Below, piece after piece: positions 55,253 to 63,002 of a DNA stretch of 64,000 nt (position 1 is its first letter; every line of letters starts with the position of its first letter). The notes beneath the pieces are model-generated. The model saw nothing but the letters and a program-made list of their open reading frames with translations. It was not told the DNA's origin and did no database searches. The translations under genes and the position numbers were made by a program. This DNA comes from Methyloceanibacter stevinii (GTDB lineage Bacteria > Pseudomonadota > Alphaproteobacteria > Rhizobiales > Methyloligellaceae), in NCBI RefSeq assembly GCF_001723355.1, contig NZ_LPWE01000011.1, forward strand, positions 62,001 to 126,000. The letters run 5' to 3'.

Positions 55253-56133
55253 ACGCTCTCGGCCACCGGCAACTCGAATGTCGCGAACGCGGGAAGGCGG
55301 ACGGTGATCGTCGTGCTTCCGGCCTGCGGGGTCGTGCCCTTCGCCTTGGCCGAACCCAGCCGGTCGAGCCGGAGCAAGGCCAGCCCATGGGATCCGTGCG
55401 CAGAGCCGATAGCGCCCAATGGCACGGCGCCGGCCACCACCTCGGCGCCCGGCTCCAAGGGAGCATCGCCGTCGACGGGGACCACGCGTTTTCGCGCCGT
55501 GCCGCGATGCTGCATGCGGGAAACGACCTCCTGGCCTACATAGCAGCCCTTCTTGAAGTCCACGCCGTCCAGCTGATCGTAGAGTGCCTCGTGCGGAAAG
55601 GTATCGCCATAGGCGTAATCAGGTCCGCCTTCCGGAACGCCGAGGGCAATGCGGTGAGCGAGGTAGTCGGCCTCGCTCGCCGGAGCGCCGACCGCTTCGT
55701 CCAAGACACTGCCGTCCCGCAAGAGGATACGCAGGCCAAGCTCCGGCAGCCGGGGGTCGGCGAAGGCTATGGAGCCATCGGGCAGAGCGGGCGTGCCGCC
55801 CCAGGCCGCCGCGACGGTCCATGCGGGTTCTGCTTCGACGGTGACGGCCGAACGTAACTTGTAGAACGACAGCCGTTTTGCGAGGGCGTCGAGACTTTCC
55901 ACAGGCGCCTCGATCAGAAAGCCGTCCCCGTCCGGCAGCACGAAGAAATCGAACAGGATTTTTCCTTGCGGCGACAAGAACCCCGCGAAGATGGCGCCGC
56001 CGTCATCGGTCTTGTTCAAGTCGTTGGTGACCAAGCCCTGCAGGAACGTCTTGGCGTCGGCGCCGGAAACGCGCAACACCCCGCGGTCGGTCAGGGAGGT
56101 TGTGTGGCAGATTTCTTGTTCGCGATGACTCAT
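55249..56133 (-). CDS. ygfZ: YgfZ-like folate-binding protein (GcvT family)
   Basis: The product is about 294 residues. LTDRGVLRVSGADAKTFLQGLVTNDLNK is the GcvT-like start, GFLSPQGKILFDFFVL a strand of the folate site, and DGVDFKKGCYVGQEVVSRMQHRGTARKRVVPV carries the KGCYVGQE motif that identifies YgfZ. YgfZ/IBA57 proteins support assembly of some iron-sulfur clusters using tetrahydrofolate. The ATG at 56133 gives MSHREQ; an ATG at 56154 is also in frame. The 3' end couples to tag. It is divergent from the dihydroorotase gene. Confidence 0.92.
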   Translation of the reverse strand: MSHREQEICHTTSLTDRGVLRVSGADAKTFLQGLVTNDLNKTDDGGAIFAGFLSPQGKILFDFFVLPDGDGFLIEAPVESLDALAKRLSFYKLRSAVTVEAEPAWTVAAAWGGTPALPDGSIAFADPRLPELGLRILLRDGSVLDEAVGAPASEADYLAHRIALGVPEGGPDYAYGDTFPHEALYDQLDGVDFKKGCYVGQEVVSRMQHRGTARKRVVPVDGDAPLEPGAEVVAGAVPLGAIGSAHGSHGLALLRLDRLGSAKAKGTTPQAGSTTITVRLPAFATFELPVAESV

Positions 56134-56209
56134 GGGGTGCCCTTCTGCTACCAAAGCGATGACTATCTAGGTGCCGGGCGTTTGCCCCACAAGGAGAAGC
56201 CGAAGCGCG

Positions 56210-57553
56210 ATGGCTGAAACGTTCGACATCCTTTTCAAGGGCGGAACAGTAGTAAACCACACTGGCGAAGCCCCTGTCGATATCGGCGTGCGCGATGGGC
56301 GAATTCGCGCGATCGGCGAGATCGACGCAAGTCGCGCGGACCAGACGGTCGACGCGCGCGGCCTCCATATTCTGCCGGGCGTCATCGACACCCAGGTCCA
56401 TTTCCGCGAGCCCGGTATGGAGCACAAGGAGGACCTGGAAACGGGCAGCCGCGCCGCGGTTTTGGGCGGCGTCACGGCCGTTTTCGAGATGCCGAACACG
56501 AGCCCGCCCACCACGAGCGCCGAGGCGCTGGCCGCCAAGGTCGCCGCGGGCACCGATCGCATGCATTGCGACTTTGCGTTTTTCGTCGGCGCGACCGCGA
56601 GAACGCCGCCGATCTCGGCCGAGCTCGAACGGCTTCCGGGCGCCGCGGGCATCAAGATCTTCGCGGGCTCCTCCACGGGCGATCTTCTGGTCGAGGATGA
56701 CGAAACCCTCACGCAAGTGTTCTCCACCATTCGCCGCCGCTGCTCGATCCACTCGGAGCTCGAGTCCCGCTTGCGGGAACGGCTTCCGATCCGGCGCGTG
56801 GGCGACCCGACCAGCCATTACGAGTGGCGGGATGAAGTGGCTGCCCTCGAGTCTACGCAGCGTCTCCTGAGGCTGGCCCAGGCGACGGGCGCGCGAATCC
56901 ACATCCTGCATGTCTCGACGGGCGCCGAGATGGAGCTGCTGTCGCACCACAAGGACGTGGCGACGGTTGAGGTCACGCCGCAACACCTGACGCTTGCCGG
57001 TCCGGAGGACTATGAGCGCCTCGGGACCAAGGTTCAGCAGAACCCGCCCATCCGGGATCGGGCGCATCAGGACCTGTTGTGGTGGGGACTGCAACAGGGC
57101 GTTGTCGATATCCTGGGATCGGACCACGCCCCGCATACGCTCGAAGAGAAGGCGGCCACCTATCCCGCAACGCCGTCCGGCATGCCCGGCGTGCAGACGC
57201 TGGTGCCGATCATGCTCGACCACGTCAACGCTGGCCGGCTCAGCCTCGCCCGTTTCGTCGACCTCACCAGTGCGGGCGCGCAGCGCCTCTTCGGAACCAC
57301 ATGCAAGGGCCGCATCGCCGTCGGGTACGACGCCGATTTCACGGTCGTCGATCTCAAGGCCGAACGCGTCATCGAGGACGCGTGGATCGGCAGCAAGGCC
57401 GGCTGGACGCCCTTCGCAGGCCGGAAGGTGCAAGGCTGGCCGATCGGCACCGTGATCCGGGGGCATCTGGCCATGTGGGAAGGCGAACTCGGCGCGGCAC
57501 GCGGTCAGGCCGTGCGCTTCGACGAGGGGTTGCCGCAGAGCGGCACGGACTAA
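56210..57553 (+). CDS. pyrC: Dihydroorotase (class I-like), first metal His replaced by Gln
   Basis: The product is about 447 residues, with an amidohydrolase barrel. The metal motif reads GVIDTQVHFREPGMEHKEDLETGSRAAVLGG, so the usual HxH is Q62-x-H64. IKIFAGSS, CSIHSELE, IHILHVSTGAE and DILGSDHAPHTLEEK provide the other ligands. The protein belongs to the alphaproteobacterial dihydroorotase group that cyclises carbamoyl aspartate in pyrimidine synthesis. The Q for H change, as I recall, is common in this branch, so it need not mean inactivity. ATG 56210 is chosen with AAGGAG upstream; a longer frame from 56171 is less likely. Confidence 0.85.
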   Translation: MAETFDILFKGGTVVNHTGEAPVDIGVRDGRIRAIGEIDASRADQTVDARGLHILPGVIDTQVHFREPGMEHKEDLETGSRAAVLGGVTAVFEMPNTSPPTTSAEALAAKVAAGTDRMHCDFAFFVGATARTPPISAELERLPGAAGIKIFAGSSTGDLLVEDDETLTQVFSTIRRRCSIHSELESRLRERLPIRRVGDPTSHYEWRDEVAALESTQRLLRLAQATGARIHILHVSTGAEMELLSHHKDVATVEVTPQHLTLAGPEDYERLGTKVQQNPPIRDRAHQDLLWWGLQQGVVDILGSDHAPHTLEEKAATYPATPSGMPGVQTLVPIMLDHVNAGRLSLARFVDLTSAGAQRLFGTTCKGRIAVGYDADFTVVDLKAERVIEDAWIGSKAGWTPFAGRKVQGWPIGTVIRGHLAMWEGELGAARGQAVRFDEGLPQSGTD

Positions 57554-57570
57554 TGTCCGCCGGCGCGCGC

Positions 57571-58170
57571 CTATTTCATGAAGTAGTGCCAAATGCCGTT
57601 CGGCGCGACCCCGAGGCGGTAGCCGGTGTATTTGCCTGACGCCATCATGGCTTTGGCCTCCTCGGGTGGGACCAGCCGGTAAAGCTCCACCTGTTCCTTC
57701 GGCGTGAGCGTGGTGAGATCGATCTCCGCGAAATACGGCCAGACATACATTCCGGTATCGCCCTTGCCCGTCAGGACGAAGCCGGTGCTCAGCATGTCCA
57801 ACATATTTGCGAGAACGTCGCGCCCGGTCCCGTCCACGGACTGCGCCTTCCAATAGGCAATAGGGTCGTCGACATGCTTGGCCGCGACCATCGGCTTCAA
57901 TTCGTTCGATTCGAGCACGGCCCGCATCTTTTCGATGTCGCCCGTCTCCGCTGCGAGCACGATCATTCTCAGGATTCGCTGGACCAGTTTGGGCGTGGCG
58001 GTGGCGTCGTTCAGGACCGTGGGGCCGGTCCTGGCGAGGACTGCTTCGGCCTCGGGGTCGGGCAGTTTGTCGCTTGCGCCAGCCGTGTTCCCCGAGCCGT
58101 AGACAAGCAACGCAGCGCCCGTTACCAATGCCGCGAGGGCGGCCATGACGACGTTTTTCCGCAGCTTCAT
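57571..58170 (-). CDS. Conserved secreted or membrane-anchored protein, function unknown
   Basis: The product is about 199 residues. MKLRKNVVMAALAALVTGAALLVYG is a signal peptide or membrane anchor, and the rest is a globular, mostly helical domain with conserved-looking tracts: LKPMVAAKHVDDPIAYWKAQSVDGTGRDVLANMLDML, then VWPYFAEIDLTTLTPKEQVELYRLVPPEEAKAM and GYRLGVAPNGIWHYFMK. No motif I can name. ATG 58170 is preceded by GGAG; a start at 58182 is also possible. It converges on the dihydroorotase gene and has no operon partner. Confidence 0.75.
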   Translation of the reverse strand: MKLRKNVVMAALAALVTGAALLVYGSGNTAGASDKLPDPEAEAVLARTGPTVLNDATATPKLVQRILRMIVLAAETGDIEKMRAVLESNELKPMVAAKHVDDPIAYWKAQSVDGTGRDVLANMLDMLSTGFVLTGKGDTGMYVWPYFAEIDLTTLTPKEQVELYRLVPPEEAKAMMASGKYTGYRLGVAPNGIWHYFMK

Positions 58171-58299
58171 GCGAGACTCCATGCGATTTGAGTCAATCTC
58201 GCAGAACCGCGGTCAGTTGCAAGTTCATGCCGCGAGTAATCAGGTGCGGGGTCGTGGCGATCGAGCCCGATCGATAGTCAGCGAATAGGTCCTTGGACT

Positions 58300-58968
58300 T
58301 TGGAAGCAGGCGCGCAAATTGTGCTGTCCGCCATCCAGCTCGTGCTTGCCGGGCTGGGAATAGGCTTGTTGATGGCGGCGCCGATCGGGCCCGTGAATGT
58401 CCTTGTGATCCAGCGGGCCGTGGCCAACGGCTTTTGGGGCGGTCTCGCAGCAGGCATCGGCGCCGTTCTTGGCGATGGCCTCCTCGCGGCTGCGGGCGCG
58501 TTCAGTATCGCGGCGATTTCGGATGTGATCCTCGCCTACGGCGATACGATTCAATTGATCGGTGGCGTGCTTCTCGTGGCGTTCGGCGTCGCGCTCCTTG
58601 TGACGCGGCCAGTGATGACAACCCCGCCCCACGAGCGCTCCCACATTCTCGAGCACATGGGCATCATCCCCCAGACCTTCATCCTGACCGTCACGAATCC
58701 CGGCGCGGTGTTGGGCATGGCGGCCATGATCGGCGGTCTGGGATCGCTCATCGGCGGCCTCAACACCAATCTGGAGGCGCTGATTCTCGTCGCCGCAGTG
58801 ATGGGTGGCAGCCTGTTGTGGTGGCTCGGCCTGTCCGAACTGATCGCCACGATCCGCCACAAGCTGACGGACAACCGGCTGAAACTGATCAATCGGATCG
58901 CCGGTCTTGTTCTGCTCGGTTTCGGGGTCGCTCTGATCGTCGAGATCGGAGTGCGGTATTTCCGCTAG
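58300..58968 (+). CDS. LysE-family translocator
   Basis: The 222-residue product has six predicted membrane helices. LVLAGLGIGLLMAAPIGPVNVLVIQRAVANGFWGGLAAGIGAVLGDGLLAAAG is the conserved LysE/RhtB N-terminal half, with the APIGPVN and GAVLGDG motifs, and PQTFILTVTNPGAVLGMAAMIGG is the second-half loop. LysE-type transporters export amino acids or related small molecules to avoid overload. The start at 58300 may be a non-standard codon or a site within a few codons. It stands alone on the plus strand between two minus-strand genes. Confidence 0.88.
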   Translation: MEAGAQIVLSAIQLVLAGLGIGLLMAAPIGPVNVLVIQRAVANGFWGGLAAGIGAVLGDGLLAAAGAFSIAAISDVILAYGDTIQLIGGVLLVAFGVALLVTRPVMTTPPHERSHILEHMGIIPQTFILTVTNPGAVLGMAAMIGGLGSLIGGLNTNLEALILVAAVMGGSLLWWLGLSELIATIRHKLTDNRLKLINRIAGLVLLGFGVALIVEIGVRYFR

Positions 58969-58979
58969 AGCGTGGCGGG

Positions 58980-59240
58980 CTATTGCGCCGTGCGCCGCAA
59001 GGTGAACTCGCCGTGGTGGATGCGGCGCGGGAGCCGGGACGTCATCTCGGCGACGGCGTTCTCGCCGTAGACGTCGATCAGATCCGTTAGAGCAGCGAAC
59101 AGGGCCGCGTTGGCCAGCATCTCGGGCTCGATGCCGTCATGGAGTGCGTCCTCCCAAGCATCGAGGATGTAGCGCAGAGCCGCTTGCTTGTGGACCTCTC
59201 CGTCTTCTCCATGCTGTTCGATGCTGAATTCGGTGCTCAA
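58980..59240 (-). CDS. Small conserved protein, function unknown
   Basis: The product is about 86 residues: LSTEFSIEQHGEDGEVHKQAALRYILDAWEDALHDGIEPEMLANAALFAALTDLIDVYGENAVAEMTSRLPRRIHHGEFTL. It is acidic and largely helical. A TTG start at 59240 with GAGGGAG 8 bp upstream is the best choice; an upstream GTG at 59282 would add 14 residues. The WEDALHDGIEPEMLANAALFAALTDLI segment resembles small Rhizobiales DUFs without known role. It sits 12 bp from the LysE gene end on the opposite strand. Confidence 0.7.
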   Translation of the reverse strand: MSTEFSIEQHGEDGEVHKQAALRYILDAWEDALHDGIEPEMLANAALFAALTDLIDVYGENAVAEMTSRLPRRIHHGEFTLRRTAQ

Positions 59241-59329
59241 GCGGGGGACTCCCTCGAAAGGCGAAACCATTTCGCCCGACACACTTACAACGCGTGCCGC
59301 CCGTCCGTTCGAGGAGAGTAAACTAACGG

Positions 59330-59917
59330 TTAATTTCTGGCCGCGTTCGGGCCGTCGTCAGACTGCGTGGCCTGAACCCGCGGCTGAGAAGCGCTCGCAA
59401 ACACGGACGTTTGCGACAGCGCGGTCGCGAGTTCGGCGCCTTCCGTCGAGAAGCGGCTGGCGGCCCGCGTGGCCGACTCGGTGCAGGTCCGGTAGGTCCG
59501 GCGGTAGCCCCGGTACCCGTCGTTGAACTTGTTGACCAGCTTGGCGCGGCGGACGGCTGTCGTCCCTTCGTTTCGCAGGATCTCGTTCATCTGATCGCGC
59601 CAGAGCTGCCCCTCGCCGGCGCCGCAGAGTTCGCGCAGATAGTGAACCGCACCCAGAATTTCGGCCAAACGCATCAGATTCTCGTCATAAGGCCGATCGT
59701 CGGGCGGCGGCGGGGCCAGCACTTCTTCCGCCGGCGGCGTCACTTTCGGGAGGTCGTAACCCCGGCGCGGCGCGGCACGGCGCTGCTTCTTCGGCTTTTG
59801 CTTGTCGAAGAACCAGAAAAACTGAGCATTTGCAGGCGGAACATAGGCCACGGTGCCCGTACCGGCCCAAAAGAGCCCGCACAGAAGCAGTGCCAAAGGT
59901 TTCGCAAGCCGTCCCAT
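59330..59917 (-). CDS. TIGR02301-family secreted protein
   Basis: The 195-residue product has a signal peptide (LALLLCGLFWAGTGTVAYVPPANAQ), a Pro-rich linker and the TIGR02301 domain ENLMRLAEILGAVHYLRELCGAGEGQLWRDQMNEILRNEGTTAVRRAKLVNKFNDGYRGYRRTYRTCTESATRA. The two cysteines, in RELCGA and YRTCTES, are conserved in this Rhizobiales family and could form a disulfide. The role is unknown; it is probably periplasmic. It is followed by a gap with no other gene and is on the same strand as the conserved protein gene at 59994. Confidence 0.88.
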   Translation of the reverse strand: MGRLAKPLALLLCGLFWAGTGTVAYVPPANAQFFWFFDKQKPKKQRRAAPRRGYDLPKVTPPAEEVLAPPPPDDRPYDENLMRLAEILGAVHYLRELCGAGEGQLWRDQMNEILRNEGTTAVRRAKLVNKFNDGYRGYRRTYRTCTESATRAASRFSTEGAELATALSQTSVFASASQPRVQATQSDDGPNAARN

Positions 59918-59993
59918 AAGGTCTGACTAACGCCAATTCATGGTGAAATCTAGCCGCGCCGTGCGGCGTGGCCCGCCCTGAAGACGGCGGACG

Positions 59994-60590
59994 CTAGCGC
60001 TTGCGCAGCCGGAACAGCGTATCGATCGTGATCTGGCCGCGTTTCGCGCCCTGGCCGCCATCGTCCTCCGAGACATAGCCGTTGGCGATGGCATTGGCGT
60101 CGTCGATGAGAACCCGCAGGCGCGATGCCGCTCCCGAGCAGGTCATTGTGAGGTCGTTCTGGTTGTCGAGCGTCTGACCGACCGCGGCCACGACCCTCAG
60201 GGCCTCGGCCTGGAGACGTGCGACCGCGGAATCGAACTGTTCGCGCACCTTTTCCGGCGCCCGGCGATAGGCCGCGATCGCAAGGTCCTTGTTGTCGAGC
60301 GCGGAGCGGTTGAAATGCTCCTCGTAGTCCACCGCCTGCCAGCGGTGCAGGTCCGGTCCGAATGCGGACGGGTCGACCGGGAGCGCTTCCAACAGCATCA
60401 CCAACTCGTGGAACTGATTGAGATAGTCCGAGGCCAGAAAGGTCTGTTCGTTGATGTTCGTGCCGGGGACATGGGAGCGCAGATGGCTGGCCATGGCGTT
60501 CTGAAATGCGGCGGCGATGGCGTCGCGGCTCACGTCTTCCTGGATTTCCGGGCGGGTCACGTTAGGCTCTCTCTTCTTTGGCAAAATCAT
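59994..60590 (-). CDS. Conserved protein of unknown function
   Basis: The 198-residue product begins MILPKKREPNVTRPEIQEDVSRDAIAAAFQNAMASHLRSHVPG and is rich in helix. SDYLNQFHELVMLLEALPVDPSAFGPDLHRWQAVDYEEHFNRSALDNKDLAIAAYRRAPEKVREQFDSAVARLQAEALRVV suggests a helical bundle. No signal peptide or membrane segment is apparent, and I recognise no family. The final part contains SEDDGGQGAKRGQITIDTLFRLRKR. It is divergent from the SRAP gene. Confidence 0.72.
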   Translation of the reverse strand: MILPKKREPNVTRPEIQEDVSRDAIAAAFQNAMASHLRSHVPGTNINEQTFLASDYLNQFHELVMLLEALPVDPSAFGPDLHRWQAVDYEEHFNRSALDNKDLAIAAYRRAPEKVREQFDSAVARLQAEALRVVAAVGQTLDNQNDLTMTCSGAASRLRVLIDDANAIANGYVSEDDGGQGAKRGQITIDTLFRLRKR

Positions 60591-60669
60591 GTGTCGCTCC
60601 TCGTTTCAGGGTTGCGGCATTATGGTTTCCATCTGGTTAACAACGGTTGGGACTCATCGGCGCGCCACC

Positions 60670-61368
60670 ATGTGCTCTCGTTACGATCTGACCACGCCAC
60701 CGGAGGCCGTCCGCGCCTTTTTCGGCTATCGCGACAAGCCGAACTTTCCGCCGCGCGACAACATCCGGCCGACCGAACCGATCGCCGTCGTGCTTCTGGA
60801 TGCTGAAGGCGAGCGGCGCTTCCGTCTGATGCGTTGGGGATTGCTGCCGCACTTCGTGAAGGACCCGAAGACGTTCCCGACCCTGTTCAATGCCAGGTCC
60901 GAGGAACTTCTCTCCAAGCCGTCGTTTCGCAATGCCGCGCGCCGCCGCCGCTGCTTGATTCCCGCCGACGGCTTTTACGAATGGACCGGACCCAAGGGAC
61001 AGCGCCGTCCGTACTATCTGCGGCCGGAGCCGCCGCAGCTGTTCGCCTTCGCCGGGCTTTACGAAAGTTGGAGCGAGCCGGAAGGCGGCGTGATCGATAC
61101 GGCGACGATTCTCACCTGCGAACCGAATGCGACGGTTGCCCCGCTGCACAACCGGATGCCCGTCATTCTCGCGCCCGACTGCTACGATGCGTGGCTCGAT
61201 ACGAAGGATGTCAGCGCCGAGGAAGCCCTTGCCATGACGGGCCCGGCACCCGACGATCTGCTGGAGGCGATTCCCTTGCATGGAAAAGTCGGCGCAAAGC
61301 CGAAGTCTGGAACGAAGGGAACGACAAAAGACGACAAGAAGAAGTCGTCACAGCCGCCGTTGCTTTAG
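60670..61368 (+). CDS. SRAP-domain DNA-protein crosslink sensor (HMCES/YedK-like)
   Basis: The 232-residue product starts MCSRYDLTTPPEAVRAFFGYRDKPNFPPRDNIRPTEPIAVVLLD. Removal of Met exposes the catalytic Cys2 that crosslinks to abasic sites in single-stranded DNA. NARSEELLSKPSFRNAARRRRCLIPADGFYEWTGP includes the Glu and Asn residues of the active site and LHNRMPVIL the His. ATG 60670 lies well placed within CACCATG. The Lys-rich C-terminal extension (GTKGTTKDDKKKSSQ) is not part of the domain. It precedes the PPK2 gene by 26 bp on the same strand. Confidence 0.93.
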   Translation: MCSRYDLTTPPEAVRAFFGYRDKPNFPPRDNIRPTEPIAVVLLDAEGERRFRLMRWGLLPHFVKDPKTFPTLFNARSEELLSKPSFRNAARRRRCLIPADGFYEWTGPKGQRRPYYLRPEPPQLFAFAGLYESWSEPEGGVIDTATILTCEPNATVAPLHNRMPVILAPDCYDAWLDTKDVSAEEALAMTGPAPDDLLEAIPLHGKVGAKPKSGTKGTTKDDKKKSSQPPLL

Positions 61369-61394
61369 GCGGTTACGCGATAAGGGGGAGGAAA

Positions 61395-62279
61395 ATGCTG
61401 CCAGACAAGATTCTCGATCGGTACCGCGTCACCAAGGGCGACAGTTTCAAGCTCAAGGACTACGACCCCGACGATTCGGGCAATGTCGACTTCAGCAAGA
61501 AGGACGGCGAGGAACTGCTCGAGCTCGGCGTCAAGCGTTTGTCTCGACTCCAGCAGCGCCTTTACGCGGAAGGCCGCTGGGCGGTGCTTATGGTGCTGCG
61601 AGGGATCGATACGGCCGGCAAGGACGGCATCATCAAACACGTGCTCACGGGCGTGAATCCGCAAGGGGTCACGGTGCATTCCTTCAAGCAGCCGAGTCAT
61701 TTGGAGTTGGCGCATGATTATCTGTGGCGCGCCTATCGCGCATTACCCCAGCGCGGCCACCTCGGCATCTTCAACCGGTCCTACTACGAAGATGTGCTCG
61801 TGGTGCGCGTGCACCCGGATCTGCTTCAGAACCAGAACCTGCCGCCCGAACTCGTCACGAAGGACATTTGGAAAGAGCGCTATCAGGACATCAACGATTT
61901 CGAGCGGCATTTGTCGCGAAACGGAACGCTGCCGATCAAGTTCTTCCTGAACATCTCAAGGAAGGAGCAGCGGGAGCGCCTGCTCGCGCGCTTGGAGGAT
62001 CCCGACAAGATCTGGAAGTTTTCGGCCGCCGACGTCGCCGAGCGCAGGCTGTGGGACAAGTACCAGAACGTCTATGAGGAAATGATCCGCAGTACGGCGA
62101 CGGAGCACTCTCCCTGGTACGTGGTGCCCTGTAACAAGAAGTGGTTCGCCCGGCTTGTCGTCGCCGGCGTGCTGTCCGAACACATCAAATCGCTCGATCC
62201 CAGCTTCCCGAAAATGTCCAGCGAGGACGCGGCGGAGATTGATGCCGCGCACAAGGAGCTCCTGGACGAGGGGAAATAG
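61395..62279 (+). CDS. Polyphosphate kinase 2 family protein
   Basis: The 294-residue product has the PPK2 fold: MVLRGIDTAGKDGIIKHVLTGVNPQGVTVHSFKQPS is the Walker A loop with its following strand, and GHLGIFNRSYYEDVLVVRVHP the Walker B-type region. YVVPCNKKWFARLVVAGVL closes the domain. PPK2 enzymes transfer phosphate from polyphosphate to nucleotides; whether the preferred acceptor is a nucleoside mono- or diphosphate cannot be decided here. The ATG at 61395 has GGGGGAGG upstream. It follows the SRAP gene and converges on the O-methyltransferase gene. Confidence 0.92.
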   Translation: MLPDKILDRYRVTKGDSFKLKDYDPDDSGNVDFSKKDGEELLELGVKRLSRLQQRLYAEGRWAVLMVLRGIDTAGKDGIIKHVLTGVNPQGVTVHSFKQPSHLELAHDYLWRAYRALPQRGHLGIFNRSYYEDVLVVRVHPDLLQNQNLPPELVTKDIWKERYQDINDFERHLSRNGTLPIKFFLNISRKEQRERLLARLEDPDKIWKFSAADVAERRLWDKYQNVYEEMIRSTATEHSPWYVVPCNKKWFARLVVAGVLSEHIKSLDPSFPKMSSEDAAEIDAAHKELLDEGK

Positions 62280-62282
62280 CCT

Positions 62283-63002
62283 CTAGTCCGATGGAGCTTG
62301 CGTCACCTGCACGATCGCGAGGCCGTCGTGGCCCTTGTGTCCAACGGTCTGAAACGCGGTTGCGGTCACGCGCGGATCGGCGGCCGCGCGGGCATAGAAC
62401 GCACGCAGTCCTTTGACGTGTTTGTTGTCGCTTTGCGCGGCGAGGATCGCACCTTCGCGCACCACGTTGTCCACCACGATGAACGACCCGGGCCGGGCGA
62501 GCTTCACCGCCCAGTCGAAATAGTCGGGCGTGCTCGGCTTGTCGGCGTCGATGAAGATAAGGTCGAACGGCCCGGCACCTTCCGTGTGCAACGCGGCCAT
62601 GGAGTCGAGCGCAGGGCCCACACGGACGGTGATTTTGTCGCCGAGGCCGGCGTTTTCGAAATTGGCTTGGGCGATTTCGGCATGGCGAGGGTCGAGTTCG
62701 AGCGTCGTCACATGGCCGCCCTCTGCAAGGCCGCGCGCGAGCCAGATCGTGCTGTAGCCGCCGAGCGTGCCCACTTCCAAAATCTTGCGCGCCTGCAAGG
62801 CCCGGGCGAGCATCATCAGCAGCTTGCCCTGCAGGGGCGCGACCTGAATCGCCGGAAGGCCCGCCGCGTCGCAGGCGGCTTGCGCGGCCTCGAGGACCGG
62901 ATCGGCCTCTAGGAAGTTCTCGACGATATAGTCGTCGATCGCGAGCCACTTGTCGTCCTGAGTCATATGAGGCGGCTTCTCGGGCGGCGCGGATTGGGTC
63001 AT
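62283..63002 (-). CDS. O-methyltransferase (catechol/caffeoyl-CoA type family 3)
   Basis: The product is about 239 residues. KILEVGTLGGYSTIWLARGL is the SAM-binding motif I, VTTLELDPRHAEIAQANFENAG the acidic strand 2, DLIFIDADKPSTPDYFDWAVKLARPGSFIVVDNVVREGAI the metal-binding DADK and DN motifs. These are the marks of Mg-dependent O-methyltransferases of family 3. The substrate is unknown. ATG 63002 overlaps the upstream FAD oxidase stop by 4 bp (ATGA), so they are coupled and may act in the same small-molecule pathway. Confidence 0.92.
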   Translation of the reverse strand: MTQSAPPEKPPHMTQDDKWLAIDDYIVENFLEADPVLEAAQAACDAAGLPAIQVAPLQGKLLMMLARALQARKILEVGTLGGYSTIWLARGLAEGGHVTTLELDPRHAEIAQANFENAGLGDKITVRVGPALDSMAALHTEGAGPFDLIFIDADKPSTPDYFDWAVKLARPGSFIVVDNVVREGAILAAQSDNKHVKGLRAFYARAAADPRVTATAFQTVGHKGHDGLAIVQVTQAPSD

